From the NCBI GenBank assembly GCA_964016985.1, contig OZ024830.1, positions 64,062,550 through 64,126,549 on the forward strand: 64,000 nucleotides of DNA, read 5' to 3'. This document shows, in pieces, positions 21,795-33,084 of the stretch. Under the pieces are notes generated by a model, which did no database searches, was not told the origin of the DNA, and saw only the letters and a program-made list of their open reading frames with translations. Source of the DNA: Anodontia alba. Its lineage: Eukaryota; Mollusca; Bivalvia; Lucinida; Lucinidae. The number at the start of each line of letters is the position of its first letter. Positions within the stretch are counted from its first letter, which is position 1. The position numbers were made by a program, and so were the translations under genes.

Positions 21795-23270
21795 AGCTCA
21801 CCTGAGCTCTGCTCAGGATGAGCTATAGTGATCACTTTTCGTCCGTCCATGCGTCCGTCCGTTAACATTTTCAAACGATTTCTCCTCTGAAACCACTGAG
21901 CCAATTTTGCTCAAATTTCATATGGAGCCTCCTTAGGGTTGAGGAACGAAAAATTGCTAAAATGGTTGCGGTCCGTTGACCAAGATGGCCGCCACGCCCA
22001 TATATGGTAAAAACCTTTAAAAATCTTCTCCTCCAGAACCGAGAATGCCTTGGGGCTGAACCTTTGCAGGAATCATTGGGGACGGGAGGTCTACCAAAAT
22101 TGATAAAAGAATTGTCGTAAGTTGACGTTTGACCTTTTTACGACAAGGTCAAGTTTGCTTCCTTATGCATTTGTATGGGAAAAACCTTTAAAAATCTTAC
22201 TCTCCAAAACCGAGCATGCCTTATGGCTGAATCTTTGCATCTTCGGGAACAGGAGAGCTACCAAAATTGCTAAAATAATGGTTGTACATTGACATTTGAC
22301 CTTTTTATGTTAAGGTCAATTTTGCTTCCTTATGCATTTGTATGGGAAAAATGTTCAGAATTTCAAACAACTTCTCCTCTGGAGCCTCTGGGCCAATTTT
22401 GCTCAAATTTCATATGGAGCCTCCTTAGGGTGGGGTAACGAAAAATTGCTAAAATGGTCGCAGTCCATTGACCAAGATGGCCTCCACGCCCATATATGGT
22501 AAAAATCTTTAAAAATCTTCTCCTCCAGAACCGAGAATGCCTTGGGGCTGAACTTTTGCAGGAATCATCGGAGATGGGAGGTCTACCAACATTGATAAAA
22601 GAATTGTTGTACGTTGACGTTTCACCTTTTTACGGCAAGGTCAAGTTTGCTTCCCTATGCATTTGTATGGGAAAAACCTTTAAAAATCTTCTTCTCCAAA
22701 ACCAAGCATGCCTTATGGCTGAATCTTTGCATATATCTTCGGGAACAGGAGGGCTACCAAAATTGCTAAAATAATGGTCGTACATTGACATTGCACCTTT
22801 TTACGTTAAGGTCAATTTTGCTTCCTTATGCATTTGTATGGGAAAAATGTTCAGAATTTCAAACAAATTCTCCTCTGGAGCCTCTGGGCCAATTTTGCTC
22901 AAATTTCATTTGGAGCCTCCTTAGGTAGGGGGAACAAAAGATTGCTAAAATGGTCACGGTTCGTTGACCAAGATGGGCGCCATGCCCATATATGGTAAAA
23001 ACCTTTATAAATCTTCTTCTCTAGAACCAAGGATGCTTTGGGGCTGAATGTTTGCATAAATCATCGGGGACAGGGGGTCTACCAAAGTTGCTAAAATAAT
23101 GGTCATATATTGACATTTGACCTTTTTACGGTAAGGTCAAGTTTGCTTACTTATGCATTTGCATGGGAAAAAAACATTTAAAAATCTTATTCTCCAAAAC
23201 TGAGGATGGCTTGTGGCTGAATCTTTGCATATATCATCTGGAATGGGCGGTCTACCAAAGTTGCTAAAAT
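21795..23270 (+). mobile_element. Pearl/HINE-like element P5
   Basis: 5' hairpin TAGCTCACCTGAGC..GCTCAGGATGAGCTA, CGTCCGTCC microsatellite, then about three complex ~480-bp units with TCTCCTCTGAAACC, CCTCCTTAGGGT, GCCCATATATGGTAAAAACC and GTACATTGACATTTGACC. No 3' hairpin found, so it is probably truncated. Same subfamily as P6. Confidence 0.75.
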
Positions 23271-23445
23271 AGGGGTTATTCTTAGAGAAAAGAATTTGCT
23301 CTCAGTGGGGCAGGAATTTTTTTTTTATGAGTAGCCCCACTTTGAGAATGGCATTATATAGCACGGAATAAAATTCTTTTCTTTCTTTGAGCAGGGAGAC
23401 AGCAGCTTAAAACTGAAGAGTGCTCAATCTCTGAAAGATATATAT

Positions 23446-23485
23446 ATACTACACAGATATGCAGGCTGATGAGGTCCTTCATTGC

Positions 23486-23489
<4 letters not shown>
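23446..23489 (+). repeat. 44-bp exact repeat, copy 1
   Basis: ATACTACACAGATATGCAGG through ATTGCCCAT, identical to 24406-24449, exactly 960 bp apart. A TA microsatellite follows directly. Confidence 0.9.

Positions 23490-23541
<52 letters not shown>
23488..23541. repeat. (TA)n microsatellite
   Basis: About 27 uninterrupted TA units, ending at the TA flank of the next MITE. Confidence 0.95.
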
Positions 23542-23542
<1 letters not shown>

Positions 23543-23546
<4 letters not shown>

Positions 23547-23846
23547 TGACTCTTGTTATCTCGACCTCGCTTATCTTGAATAACAGCTTCTTGAAGTGAA
23601 AATCTGGTCCCTGCCTAAGCATGAAAATCTAACAAAAGGTAAAAAATATTGTGGAAAAGAGGAGAAACTTTTCCACAATATTTTTGACATATCTCTAACT
23701 TCAAAAGTTCAATTACATATATATTTGTTAAATGTGGTTGTTCGAATTATCTTTTCCTCAATTCTGCAAATCTGATATGTCAAGGTATGGATATCTCGAA
23801 GAAGTTCAGAGAGTCCCTTGGAATTCGAGATAACGAGAGTCGACTG
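23543..23846. mobile_element. Tigger/pogo-type MITE
   Basis: Inverted ends CAATTGACTCTTGTTATCTC and the complement of CAGTCGACTCTCGTTATCTC, with TA at 23541-23542 and 23847-23848. A 17-bp internal inverted pair (AAAATATTGTGGAAAAG / CTTTTCCACAATATTTT) lies near 23640-23690. Confidence 0.85.
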
Positions 23847-23989
23847 TATAATGCTGTCTGCTGTTTTGAAGGTAACTCTGCTGCTGACAGTGATTATGAT
23901 AAGCATATCTCTAGATAAGAGGAGTAAGCAGATAAATAAGAACATACATTGCTAAGAATTTCTTGCTGTCAGATGCCCCACTCATTAGT

Positions 23990-24073
23990 ATCATCAACAT
24001 ATGTTTTCATGGAGAAAATAGAAAAACATCAGTACTTCCTGGTAGAAAAAAGAAACATTTAGTCTGGAGCTAT
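23990..24073. mobile_element. Family H palindrome MITE, half copy
   Basis: ACATATGTTTTCATGGAGAA, GGTAGAAAAAAGAAAC and TAGTCTGGAGCTATG match the right half of family H only. Confidence 0.6.
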
Positions 24074-24129
24074 GTGTTAAGTCTGGTAGACCAAGCTTGT
24101 TTTAAGTTAGAAGAGATAGGCCGCATTTA

Positions 24130-24255
24130 CACCTGAGCAGCTTCATGAGAAAACCTCTAACGTTAAGCACTGTGGAGACAAGTTGCATGAAATATCAGAA
24201 CCTGTTTACTGAGAAAAATCAGAAAAATATCGATGTGTCCTCTGCTGAATTAGCT
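24130..24255. mobile_element. F2 hairpin MITE fragment
   Basis: CACTGTGGAGACAAGTTGCATG, TATCAGAACCTGTTTACTG and CCTCTGCTGAATTAGC match F2; the left end is lost. Confidence 0.5.
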
Positions 24256-24405
24256 TAGAGACTGATTGTAACTGAGACAAGGGCCCTTAAGGCATGCGAA
24301 TGGCTAAGTCCTTGCTTGCATCTGTGTAGTTTGAATAGGACCTCTGTTCATCAAATATTCTAGAGAATCATGTGAGTCTGTGTGTGGGCAGCATTGGCTC
24401 TGATC

Positions 24406-24449
24406 ATACTACACAGATATGCAGGCTGATGAGGTCCTTCATTGCCCAT
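24406..24449 (+). repeat. 44-bp exact repeat, copy 2
   Basis: Identical to 23446-23489. Confidence 0.9.
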
Positions 24450-24778
24450 GTAATGACCTTTTTCTCATCTTGCAGCCCATATGTAAACTTCATGAACACA
24501 CCAAACTGGGGATCAGATATGTTTCAGAGATAAGGGATATGTTCCATGTTAGAATACAAATGTACTTATATTCATGTATTGTCTGGGCAAACCATGCCTG
24601 CTCAGAACAGCACAGTCTCTCTTAGCATGAAGGTTTTCATGTGCCCTAAAACTTACTTTTCTAGATGACATATCCCATGCAACATATATTTAGCTATATC
24701 ATGGGGAATCATTGATAAAAAAACAATGTAAATACCCTAAAGGTTTGGACACCTTACTGTCCTAAAGTTAATCCCAGT

Positions 24779-24905
24779 GTTATCCAGATAAGAATGATAT
24801 ATATTTCACTTCTGAGGAGTACCCACAAATATTTTGTGAGAAATAAGGAAAGTAGATGCACTTCCTGATCAAAAAAAAAAAAAAAAAAACAATATCAGAG
24901 CTATG
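24779..24905. mobile_element. Family H palindrome MITE, decayed copy
   Basis: TTATCCAGATAAGAATG, TCTGAGGAGTACCCACAA, an A-run and TCAGAGCTATG. The central loop is collapsed. Confidence 0.6.
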
Positions 24906-25195
24906 TAATAAATGCTAAAATTTGACATTGGTTTGACTTTACTTGATGATATGTTTGAAAAGTGCTGACAGATTGGCATGCAGTGTAGAATTGCAAACTG
25001 CTCTGTTGCTCCTGAATTTAAGGTTAATATATGTGATTTTCTTATGACTGCTCATATATCAACATTATAGTCATAATAGGCCAGTTTGCTTGTAGGTATT
25101 GATTAATGGCCAAACTCAAAATGAATGTATTCAATGTATGTTGGGCTTGTAACATTTTTACTGGTGCATTTAACCATCCCATTGCTTAACTCTTA

Positions 25196-25383
25196 GCATG
25201 CTATGGGCAAATTCAACAGATGACATTGATGGTGTTTTTTTGTGTTTTTTTTTCTTATTTTGCCAGAAAATAGGATTTGACAATTCATGCAAATTGTCTC
25301 CTAAGATACAATTTTGTGGGAAAAAATAAATATATTTCAAAATGTCATCTGCTGAAATTTTTACCCAGCATGCTTAGCATTAA
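25196..25383. mobile_element. F2 hairpin MITE with TTAA ends
   Basis: TTAACTCTTAGCATGCTATG at the left; CCCAGCATGCTTAGCATTAA at the right. Interior TTTGACAATTCATGC and TCATCTGCTGAAATTT. Confidence 0.7.
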
Positions 25384-26268
25384 AATCCAGATTTTAAAGC
25401 TCAAGGTGTATATACTGTTGTGATGGGTTTTAAGATGAAGTAAATAGAATATTGTTTCCCATTTCTACACTAGTTCCAAATATAAAATCAGGACAGACAG
25501 TAACCGGAGATACTGTACTTTAGAAATACTGCTTAGTGAAAACTTGGATCAGCCTGCTGCACATTAGCATTTTCTCATCAGTCTTAGCTGGACAGATTGT
25601 GCATTGCCAGAGATCAAGGCTCCTTCAAGTGGACAGTGAACACTGATGAGATTGTGTGGCTGAGGAGGCTGATTCGAATCTTCCTTAGATCCACAGGTCA
25701 AAGGTACAAATTTTCACATGGTATGCAACTGCATATGAGCATTATACTTATTAACAGTCAAAAGTTTTCAAAGGTCTTTTCATAGGTTTAAAAAAGTTAC
25801 CATTTTCCTGACTTCACAAGATGTGGTAAAAGTATCTGTAATTGAGTCTCTCCAAATACAAAACCACTGTGACATGCGACCACTGTAGACCTAAATGAGC
25901 CTGTACATCCTGCAGTTTGATCGGGTCTATGCTCTTTGCTAATAAATGTCATTAGCAACCAGTGCAACTGATCAGCGTGCACCAACGCACAGGCTGATCT
26001 GGTTCTATGATGGTCACATATGTTTTAAGATTGGTTATTTATTTTAGAGGGGCTCTTTTGTCAGACGATATCACAGGAGAACTTCTATTTTTGTATCAAA
26101 ACTTGTATTAAATTTAAGTACATGTAGCTGGTGTGGAAGTGAGAGTGAAAGCTGATTATGAGACTAGAATATATATGAACCACCTCTATTAGTAAAGAAA
26201 TGTGCAACTCCATAGTGACCATTTTAAAACCTAGTATAGTCTGTTAAGCTGTAATATCACTAGATAAG
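25384..26268. other. No feature recognised
   Basis: About 0.9 kb of single-copy-looking sequence. Short ORFs lack domain features. GATCAGCCTG-like words suggest an eroded MITE. Confidence 0.45.
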
Positions 26269-26576
26269 TCGGCCTCGGTGGCTCAATTGGATGCGCAAGT
26301 CCGACTGGAGACCAGGAGGTCGCGGGTTCAACCCCCGCCGAGGTCGGCAACATTCTTTCGTGGAGATTGATCATGAAATATTTTCTACGGTCATTCTCTC
26401 CCTTCCGCTGATTCAAGAAGGGCAGTTGTCAGTTTCTGGCGAAAGAAAGTGCACAATACTGGTTAACCGCTTAGAGGACTAAGCCTGCCCAGTAAACGTG
26501 TGGTTAAGTAAACTGACCGCGCTCGACATGACCCAATTGGGTTGACTGGGCCGTAAAACCTCAACACAAACAAACA
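26269..26576 (+). mobile_element. SINE-A copy 3
   Basis: Full-length. 13-bp target duplication ATCACTAGATAAG (26256-26268, 26577-26589), itself part of a family H element. Confidence 0.93.
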
Positions 26577-26735
26577 ATCACTAGATAAGGTGATAGCCAG
26601 ATAAATATTTTTTATTTCTACATGAAATCATGTTACCGCTACTCATTACAATCTTGGGAAGGTGCTTTTTAGGGGTAGTATAGCATGTTTTTATTGGGTA
26701 ATATGATAAAAATACTCTATTTCCCTTAGTACAGT
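26577..26735. mobile_element. Family H palindrome MITE, copy next to SINE-A
   Basis: AGATAAGGTGATAGCCAGAT, TTTATTTCTACATG, ACTCATTACAATC and GGTGCTTTTTAGGGGTAG: a decayed H copy whose left end was the SINE-A insertion site. Confidence 0.5.
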
Positions 26736-26751
26736 GACAAATTGAACAGAG

Positions 26752-26935
26752 CAAAAAGTCCAGATAAGGCTTTTTAACCAAAAAGTATTGTAAGTTTTCT
26801 AATTTCTCCAAAAAAATATAGGCTGTTGTTACTCTGTAGAAGTTCCTTGCTAAGCCCTTCTAATGAGTGCCTTCAATATGCTGTGATAAATTAGAAAAAT
26901 ATTAACTTGATACCACCTCTTATCTAGAGCTAAGT
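26752..26935. mobile_element. Family H palindrome MITE, copy
   Basis: AAAAAGTCCAGATAAGGC to TCTTATCTAGAGCTA, with GTTACTCTGTAGAAG and CCTTCTAATGAGTGCC as the inner inverted pair. Confidence 0.7.
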
Positions 26936-26974
26936 AAAAATGTATTATTATTCACCAATGGAGAGGTGAGCATA

Positions 26975-27202
26975 TTAACCCATTGTAGTCGGGATACCCC
27001 TAAAAGGGTATTTGGCAAACAATGCAGACCCAGATCAGATGCTGCAGAATGTGGCATCTGATCAGGGTCTTCACTGTTTGCACATACTTCAGCCATTTTT
27101 CTCTAGGAATATCTAAATCTCATAGCCTCACCTACCTGGAATTGAAATTGGACTCTTCCAATACATAGTGTGGTAGAGTCTATTCAGTATACAATGGGTT
27201 AA
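26975..27202. mobile_element. TTAA-type MITE F4, complete
   Basis: TTAACCCATTGTAGTCGGG at the left and ACAATGGGTTAA at the right. Off-centre hairpin CAGACCCAGATCAGATGC..GCATCTGATCAGGGTCTTC. Confidence 0.8.
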
Positions 27203-27236
27203 TAGTGGAGTTTACATTGACCAGAACCTTTACTGT

Positions 27237-27538
27237 GGCCTTGGTGGCTCAGTTGGATGCGCCGTCCGACTGGAGACCAGGAGGTCGCGGGTTCAACCCC
27301 CGCTGAGGTCGGCAACATTCTTTCGTGGAGATTGATCATGAAATATTTTCTATGGTCATTCTCTCCCTTCCGCTGATTCAAGAAGGGCAGTTGTCAGTGT
27401 CTGGCAAAAGAATGTGCACAACACTGGTTAATCGCTTAGAGGACTAAGTCTGCCCAGTAAACATGTGGTTAGGTAAACTGACCGCTCTCAACATGACCCC
27501 ATTGGGTTAACTGGGCCATAAAACCTCAACACAAACAA
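27237..27538 (+). mobile_element. SINE-A copy 4
   Basis: Complete from the tRNA-like head to CCTCAACACAAACAAAA. Target duplication not clear. Confidence 0.9.
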
Positions 27539-27599
27539 AAAACAAAGCTTACACATACATGTATATTGTTAAATCTTCAGCACTTGGACAAATGTAGCA

Positions 27600-27758
27600 C
27601 ATCACAATGTTTTTCCAGAAAACAGGGTTTGACCTTTCATGGAGATTTTTCCATGAAATTTTGACCTTTATTTTATATTCTGGGAAAATTAAGAACAATT
27701 ATCTTGGAGTGTTGTCTGTTGAAATTATTACCCAGCTTGCTAAGCTTTAAGAAAGGCT
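27600..27758. mobile_element. F2-like hairpin MITE, decayed
   Basis: TTTCCAGAAAACAGGGTTTG, a short ATGGAGATTTTTCCAT hairpin, TTATTCTGGGAAAATTAAG and CCCAGCTTGCTAAGCTTTAA. Confidence 0.55.
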
Positions 27759-27759
27759 C

Positions 27760-27934
27760 TTAACCCATTGTAGACTGAATGAACTCTCCCACACTTTATA
27801 TTAGAAGATTCTAATTTCGATTTTAGGTATGTCACAGTGGAGACCCTGATCAGATGCCACATGCTGTGGCATCTGATCTGGGTCTGCACTGTTTGCCAAA
27901 TACCCTTTTAGGGGTCTCCAGACTTCAATAGGTA
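27760..27934. mobile_element. TTAA-type MITE F4, copy 2
   Basis: TTAACCCATTGTAGACTG at the left and a decayed GACTTCAATAGGTAA at the right. Central perfect hairpin ATCAGATGCCACA / TGTGGCATCTGAT. Inverted relative to 26975-27202, with CAAATACCCTTTTAGGGG on the right. Confidence 0.75.
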
Positions 27935-27957
27935 AACTATACACTGGCTTACTTGTG

Positions 27958-28164
27958 TTAACCCTTGTCCTGCTTAACCAGGATATGCCCTGCCTTTGCA
28001 AACAGTGGAAATTCAGATCGGTTGGTTTAAAAAGCCAACTGACCTAGATCTACACTGTTTGTCATTCAGTATGAGAATTTACATCAACAATCTGGATTAA
28101 GTAATGTGATTGGCTGACAGAAATGGGTGTGACATCTTGATTTATTCAGCATGAGAAGGGTTAA
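27958..28164. mobile_element. TTAA-type MITE F3, complete
   Basis: TTAACCCTTGTCCTGCTTAA at the left, TTCAGCATGAGAAGGGTTAA at the right; hairpin GTGGAAATTCAGATCGGTTGG / CCAACTGACCTAGATCTACAC. Confidence 0.8.
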
Positions 28165-28370
28165 CAAGATGGTAGAACAACAGACTAAGCCCTTGGTTTT
28201 ATATGGTCACAGTGGTCTTTGCTTCGTATTGGTGGACTCAGATTTACTGTGTTGTCTTGACTGTAGATTAACCAGCTCCATTCTTCAATGAATTGGACAA
28301 ATACAGTGACTGAAATTTTACTTTACTTTCTTGTTTTTTCTTTCCAGTCAAAGAATTTTGGAATGGCATT

Positions 28371-29818
28371 TTTAGCTCACCTGAGCTATGCTCAGATGAG
28401 CTTTTGTGATCACTTTTCGTCCATCGTCCGTCCATTAACATATTCAAACGACTTCTCCTCTGAAGCCCCTGAGCCAATTTTGCTCAAATTTCATATGGAG
28501 CCTCCTTAGGTTGGGGGAACGAAAGATTGCTAAAATGGTCGCAATCTGTTGACCAAGATGGCTGCCATTTCCATATATGGTAAAAACCTTTAAAAATCTT
28601 CTTCTCCAGAACTGAGGATGCCTTATGGCTGAATCTTTGCATAAATCATCGGGGACAGGAGGTCTACCAAAATTGCTAAAGTAATGGTCCTACATTGACA
28701 TTTGACATTTTTTATGGAGAGGTCAAATTTGCTTCTGTATGCAGATGTATGGGAAAAATGTTGGGGATTTCAAACGACTTCTTCTCTGGAGCCTCTAGGC
28801 CAGTGTTGCTCAAATTCTATTTGGCGCCTCCCTGGGGAAGGGGAATGAAAGATTGCTAAAATAGTTGGCGTCCATTGACCAAGATGGCTGCTATGCCCAT
28901 ATATGGTAAAAACCTTTAAACTACTTCTCCAGAACTGAGGATGCCTTGTGGCTGAATCTTTGCACAAATCATCAGGGACGGGAGATCTACCAAAGTTGCT
29001 AAAATTATGGTCGTATATTGACATTTGACCTTTTTACAGCAAGGTCAAGTTTGCTTCTGTATGTATTTGTATGGGCCTCATACATTTGTATGGAAAAAAT
29101 GTTGATAATTTCAGATGACTTCTCCTCTGAAGCCTCTGAGCCAGTGTTGCTCAAATTTCGTGTGGAGCCTCCTAGGGGCAGGAGAATGAAAGATTGCTTA
29201 AATGGGCGTGGTCCATTGATCAAAATGGCTGCCATGCCCATATATGGTTAAAAATCTTCTCCAGAACCACATTAGCCCTGGGTCCTAATCTTTGCAGAAA
29301 TTATGGGGGACAGGAGATCTACCAAAATTGCTAAAATGATGGTCCTATGTTGACGTTTGACCTTTTTACGGCAAGGTCAAATTTGCTTCCCCATGCATTT
29401 GTATAGGGCCTGTAGGCCATATACATTTATATTGGAAGTATAGAGGTGACTTGTAGATCAACAGTAGCTAAAATTGTTCCGACTTGAACTCAAAGATGGC
29501 CGCCATCTTGTTTGTTATATTTCCCAGCTACTGTTCTGTTTACATGAATAAAATCATGATTCTTCAGAAACCACTTAGCCAATTTCCACCAAATTTCACA
29601 TTGATCCTACTGTTGAAATGTGATCGATAGTTTGTTCAAATGATCACTCTCCATTGACTGTCAGGCCCATATATTCTTCTTCAAAACTAAGAACTGGGCA
29701 AATGATGATCTTTTCATTAGCTGCGATGATAGGATTGGAAAAATGTTGCATAACATCTGCAGACCTGCAGTCGCTGTGTCACTCAGGTGCGCGAGCCGTG
29801 GCCCATGGGCCTCTTGTC
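28371..29818 (+). mobile_element. Pearl/HINE-like element P6
   Basis: Same subfamily as P5: 5' hairpin TAGCTCACCTGAGC..GCTCAGATGAGC, a CGTCCATCGTCCGTCC tract, and ~3 complex units. The 3' end is present: hairpin GTGGCCCATGGGCC followed by TCTTGTCTT. Confidence 0.8.
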
Positions 29819-29985
29819 TTAAACTATCCCACTATTTCTGCATGTCACAAAACAAGATATCAGTGTGTGAAGATGTTTCAAAGACCCACTGGGAAAAATG
29901 AAATTTCACACCAACTGTTTTTGAGAAAGAAGTTTACCATCAACAATAATGTATTTCACTTATAAATTCTTGTACTGCCCTAAAA

Positions 29986-30170
29986 GCATCCAGATGGCTG
30001 AGTTTTGTGGCTCCAAACTTCCGATCATGAGGCCCTGGGTTCTAATCCTGCTAAAGATGGAATTCAACATGACTGTATGGCATTTCATTGCACAGAGCCT
30101 TTAATTATCATCATTCTATTGTCTTGATATAAATAATGTTAAATGAGACATAAAATACCAAACCATCATT
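29986..30170 (+). mobile_element. SINE-E, tRNA-derived (probable)
   Basis: A box-like TGGCTGAGTTTTG and B box-like GGTTCTAATCC about 40 bp apart, and a tail GAGACATAAAATACCAAAC typical of mollusc SINEs. Only one copy in the window. Confidence 0.55.
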
Positions 30171-30664
30171 ATCTTGCACTGTCCTACTAAAATGATACCA
30201 CTTTCAGTGTCATTCGATCTCTCACTGGCATTAACTAATTTTAACAGATTTTTAATGCTCTCAGTTATGAACAAAAAGCTATAAAAAAAGAAAGTTTGTA
30301 AAGCCCAAGGGTATGGGACAGATACACCGCTGGGATAAATTTTTGACAGTAACAGACACTATTTTAATTGCATAATACATTAATAACTTTAACCAGATAA
30401 TGTGCTGGTCTCTTCCACAGAAAAATGGCAAGTCTTAATCCAGAAGGTCCCTGAGGCATTTACCAGTGTGACATCACTCTTCCCGTTATTTTGATCAGGT
30501 GTCAGTTTTTCTGTGGAACAAAGAAAATAAATAGGATTTTTTTTTTACCAGATGAAAAAAAAAATCAAATTTATCTTTCTTTTCTCTGGAATATTTCTTA
30601 TATCCTGGCATTCTTGTGTTCCTTTATCATTCCTTTCACAGATGATTCTATCTCTTCTAAAGCC
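30171..30664. other. No feature recognised
   Basis: AT-rich single-copy-looking sequence with no supported gene. Confidence 0.5.
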
Positions 30665-30967
30665 GGCCTCGGTGGCAAAGTTGGATGCGCAGTCCGACTG
30701 GAGACCAGGAGGTTGCGGGTTCAACCCCCACCATGGTCATCAACATTCTTTTGTGGAGATTGATCATGAAATATTTTCTACGGTCATTCTCTCCCTTCCA
30801 TTGATTCAAGAAGGGCAGTTGTCAGTTCCTGGCGAAAGAATGTGCTCAATACTAATTAACCACTTAGAGGACTAAGCCTGCCCAGTAAACGTGTGGTTAG
30901 GTAAACTGACCGTGCTCGACATGACCCCATTGGGTTGACTGGGCCGTAAAACGTCAACACAAACAAA
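30665..30967 (+). mobile_element. SINE-A copy 5
   Basis: Complete, with the A box altered (GGTGGCAAAGTTGG), which should weaken pol III transcription. Tail ACGTCAACACAAACAAA. Confidence 0.9.
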
Positions 30968-31026
30968 ATCTCGTCAAAAATCACTTTTCAATTTCTTGTT
31001 ATTTATTGATCGTCGATCCATGTCAT

Positions 31027-31304
31027 GGGGGTGGTCGGTTGTGGCGAAGGTGTCGTGTATCTTATATCATTGGGGTGTCCAACTGATATTTGCTTACAGT
31101 TGGGCAAGGCCTGCTATCCTTGTAGCAGATAAGGGTAGAGGGGGAATTTTCTGTTTCTTCACTTTCATTCCTGTTCCTATCTCTTCCATTTCCTTCACTT
31201 TCATCTCCTCTACTATCTCTTCTATCTCTTTTCTCCCTTTCTCTGGGAGACGAAACAAAATGACCCACAAGGGTTGAAGTGTTGTTAAGCCCCAACACAA
31301 TCAA
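31027..31304 (+). mobile_element. SINE-D copy 2, longest
   Basis: 14-bp duplication TCGATCC(A/G)TGTCAT at 31013-31026 and 31305-31318. It has ~50 bp more at the 5' end than copy 1 (GGGTGGTCGGTTGTGGCG). The body is pyrimidine-rich; the tail is GTTAAGCCCCAACACAATC. No clear B box. Confidence 0.82.
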
Positions 31305-31460
31305 TCGATCCGTGTCATACATTTTCAGGACTTACGACCGTTCGAGGAATTTGTGGTCATATCAAAGTGTCGTGGGATAATCATTGTACCTGTCTGTCTT
31401 GTTTTTCTTTTTCCAGGCTATCAATGTGTTTGGTATGTAAGACCTGGACAACAATATAGT

Positions 31461-33060
31461 TATGCCCCTGGCATACGAAGTATGCCGAAGGCGTATATAG
31501 TTTTCATCTGTCCGTTCGTCTGTCCGTCTGTTCGTCCATCTGGATGTGATTCTATAATCAAGTTTCATCCGTCCGTCTGTCCGCCCATCTGTCCATCCAG
31601 ATGTGATTCTATAACCAAGTTTTACTTTGAAGTTTTTTGATTACTAATATCTCTGCAGCCAGTGATCAAAAACTTTTCATATTTGGTATGGGAGTACCTG
31701 GGGTGGTTCTCTTCCATTCTACATCAATGAACCCCTGGGTCATGCCCTAGGGCGGGGCTAGAGGTCAAAATCTAGGACATCCAAATAAAGTAGTATATTG
31801 CAGTTTGTTTATACAATCTCTTACTAAAGAAGGATGGGCATCAGACATTCAGTGTAATAAGGTCAAAATTTGTGTTGAGGTTTTACGGCCAAGTCAACCC
31901 AATTGGGTCATGTCGAGCGCGGTCAGTTTACCTAACCACACGTTTACTGGGCAAGCGTAGTCCTCTAAGCAGTTAACCAGTATTGTGCACATTCTTTCGC
32001 CAGAAACTGACAACTGCCCTTCTTGAAAACAGCGAAGGGAGAGAATGACTGTAGAAAATATTTCATGATCAATCTCCATGAAAGAATGTTGCCGACCTTG
32101 GCAGGGGTTGAACCCGCAACCTCCTGGTCTCCAGTCGGACTGGCACATCCAACTGAGCCACTGAGGTTGGCAAAAATGTCAAGGTCATTGTGACCTTATT
32201 TTCATGCTTCAGTGATTTTGACGTATATTTTGAACTATTTCATAAATTATTGCCTCAATAAAGTAGTATGTTGCAATTTATTTATACAAACAACTTCTTT
32301 AAGACGGATGGGCATCAGACATGTTTATCACATCAACATTCAGTGTCATATGGTCAAGGTCATTGTGATCATATTTTCATGATCCAGCGATTTTGCCTTA
32401 TATCTTGAAGACTATTTCATGGATTAATGTTATACTTGGAATATTTGTTTTGTGTGACACCATGATTGACAGCATAACAAATGTAGGTCACCTTGACCTG
32501 TATTTCATGGTCCAGTAATTTTGCCTCATATCTTGAATGTTAATTGATTTATGAACATCATTATTTGGGATTATGAATTAGTATGATCCAACAGTTGACC
32601 TAAAAGTAAATGTAGGTCACTGTGAAATATATTTCATAGTCCAGTGATTTTATGTTACATCTTGAAGACAATTTGATGTACTACTATCATATTTTGGGAT
32701 TATGTGACATATTTCATAGCCCTGTAATTTTGTCTTATATCTCCCACTATTTGATACTTAAATGTCATATTTACATAAAGACACATTGTGACCCAAACTT
32801 TCACTTCAAAGTAAATATAAATCAGTATGACCTATATTTCATGGTCTAGTGATTTTGCTTAGTATCTTTTAGATTATTTAATGGATTAACATCATAGTTT
32901 GTATAATGCATCAGTGTGACCATCAGATTAACTTCTCAAGCATATGTAGGTCAGTGACCTATATTTTATGGCCCAGCGAATTTGCTTCATATCTTAGACT
33001 ATTTACTCATGGAAAGTTGTTCTTGGAATGATAGATCAGTGACATTGTAAACTATAGCTT
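31461..33060 (+). mobile_element. Pearl/HINE-like element P7
   Basis: 5' palindrome GGCATACGAAGTATGCC, CTGTCCGTTCGTCTGTCCG tract, then degenerate ~115-bp units with ATTTCATGGTCCAGTGATTTTG and CTTGAAGACTATTT. A reversed SINE-A sits inside. No 3' hairpin found. Confidence 0.7.
31871..32170 (-). mobile_element. SINE-A copy 6
   Basis: Complete SINE-A in reverse orientation: tail complement TGTGTTGAGGTTTTACGGCC at the left, tRNA-like head complement at the right. Confidence 0.92.
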
Positions 33061-33084
33061 GCCTAAAATATTTTATAATTGGGA

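Noticed and set aside
24419..24625. 68-codon ORF considered as a gene
   Set aside because: It begins inside the 44-bp duplicated sequence and shows no domain features.
25597..25785. 62-codon ORF considered as a host exon
   Set aside because: No splice signals, recognisable motif or composition bias.
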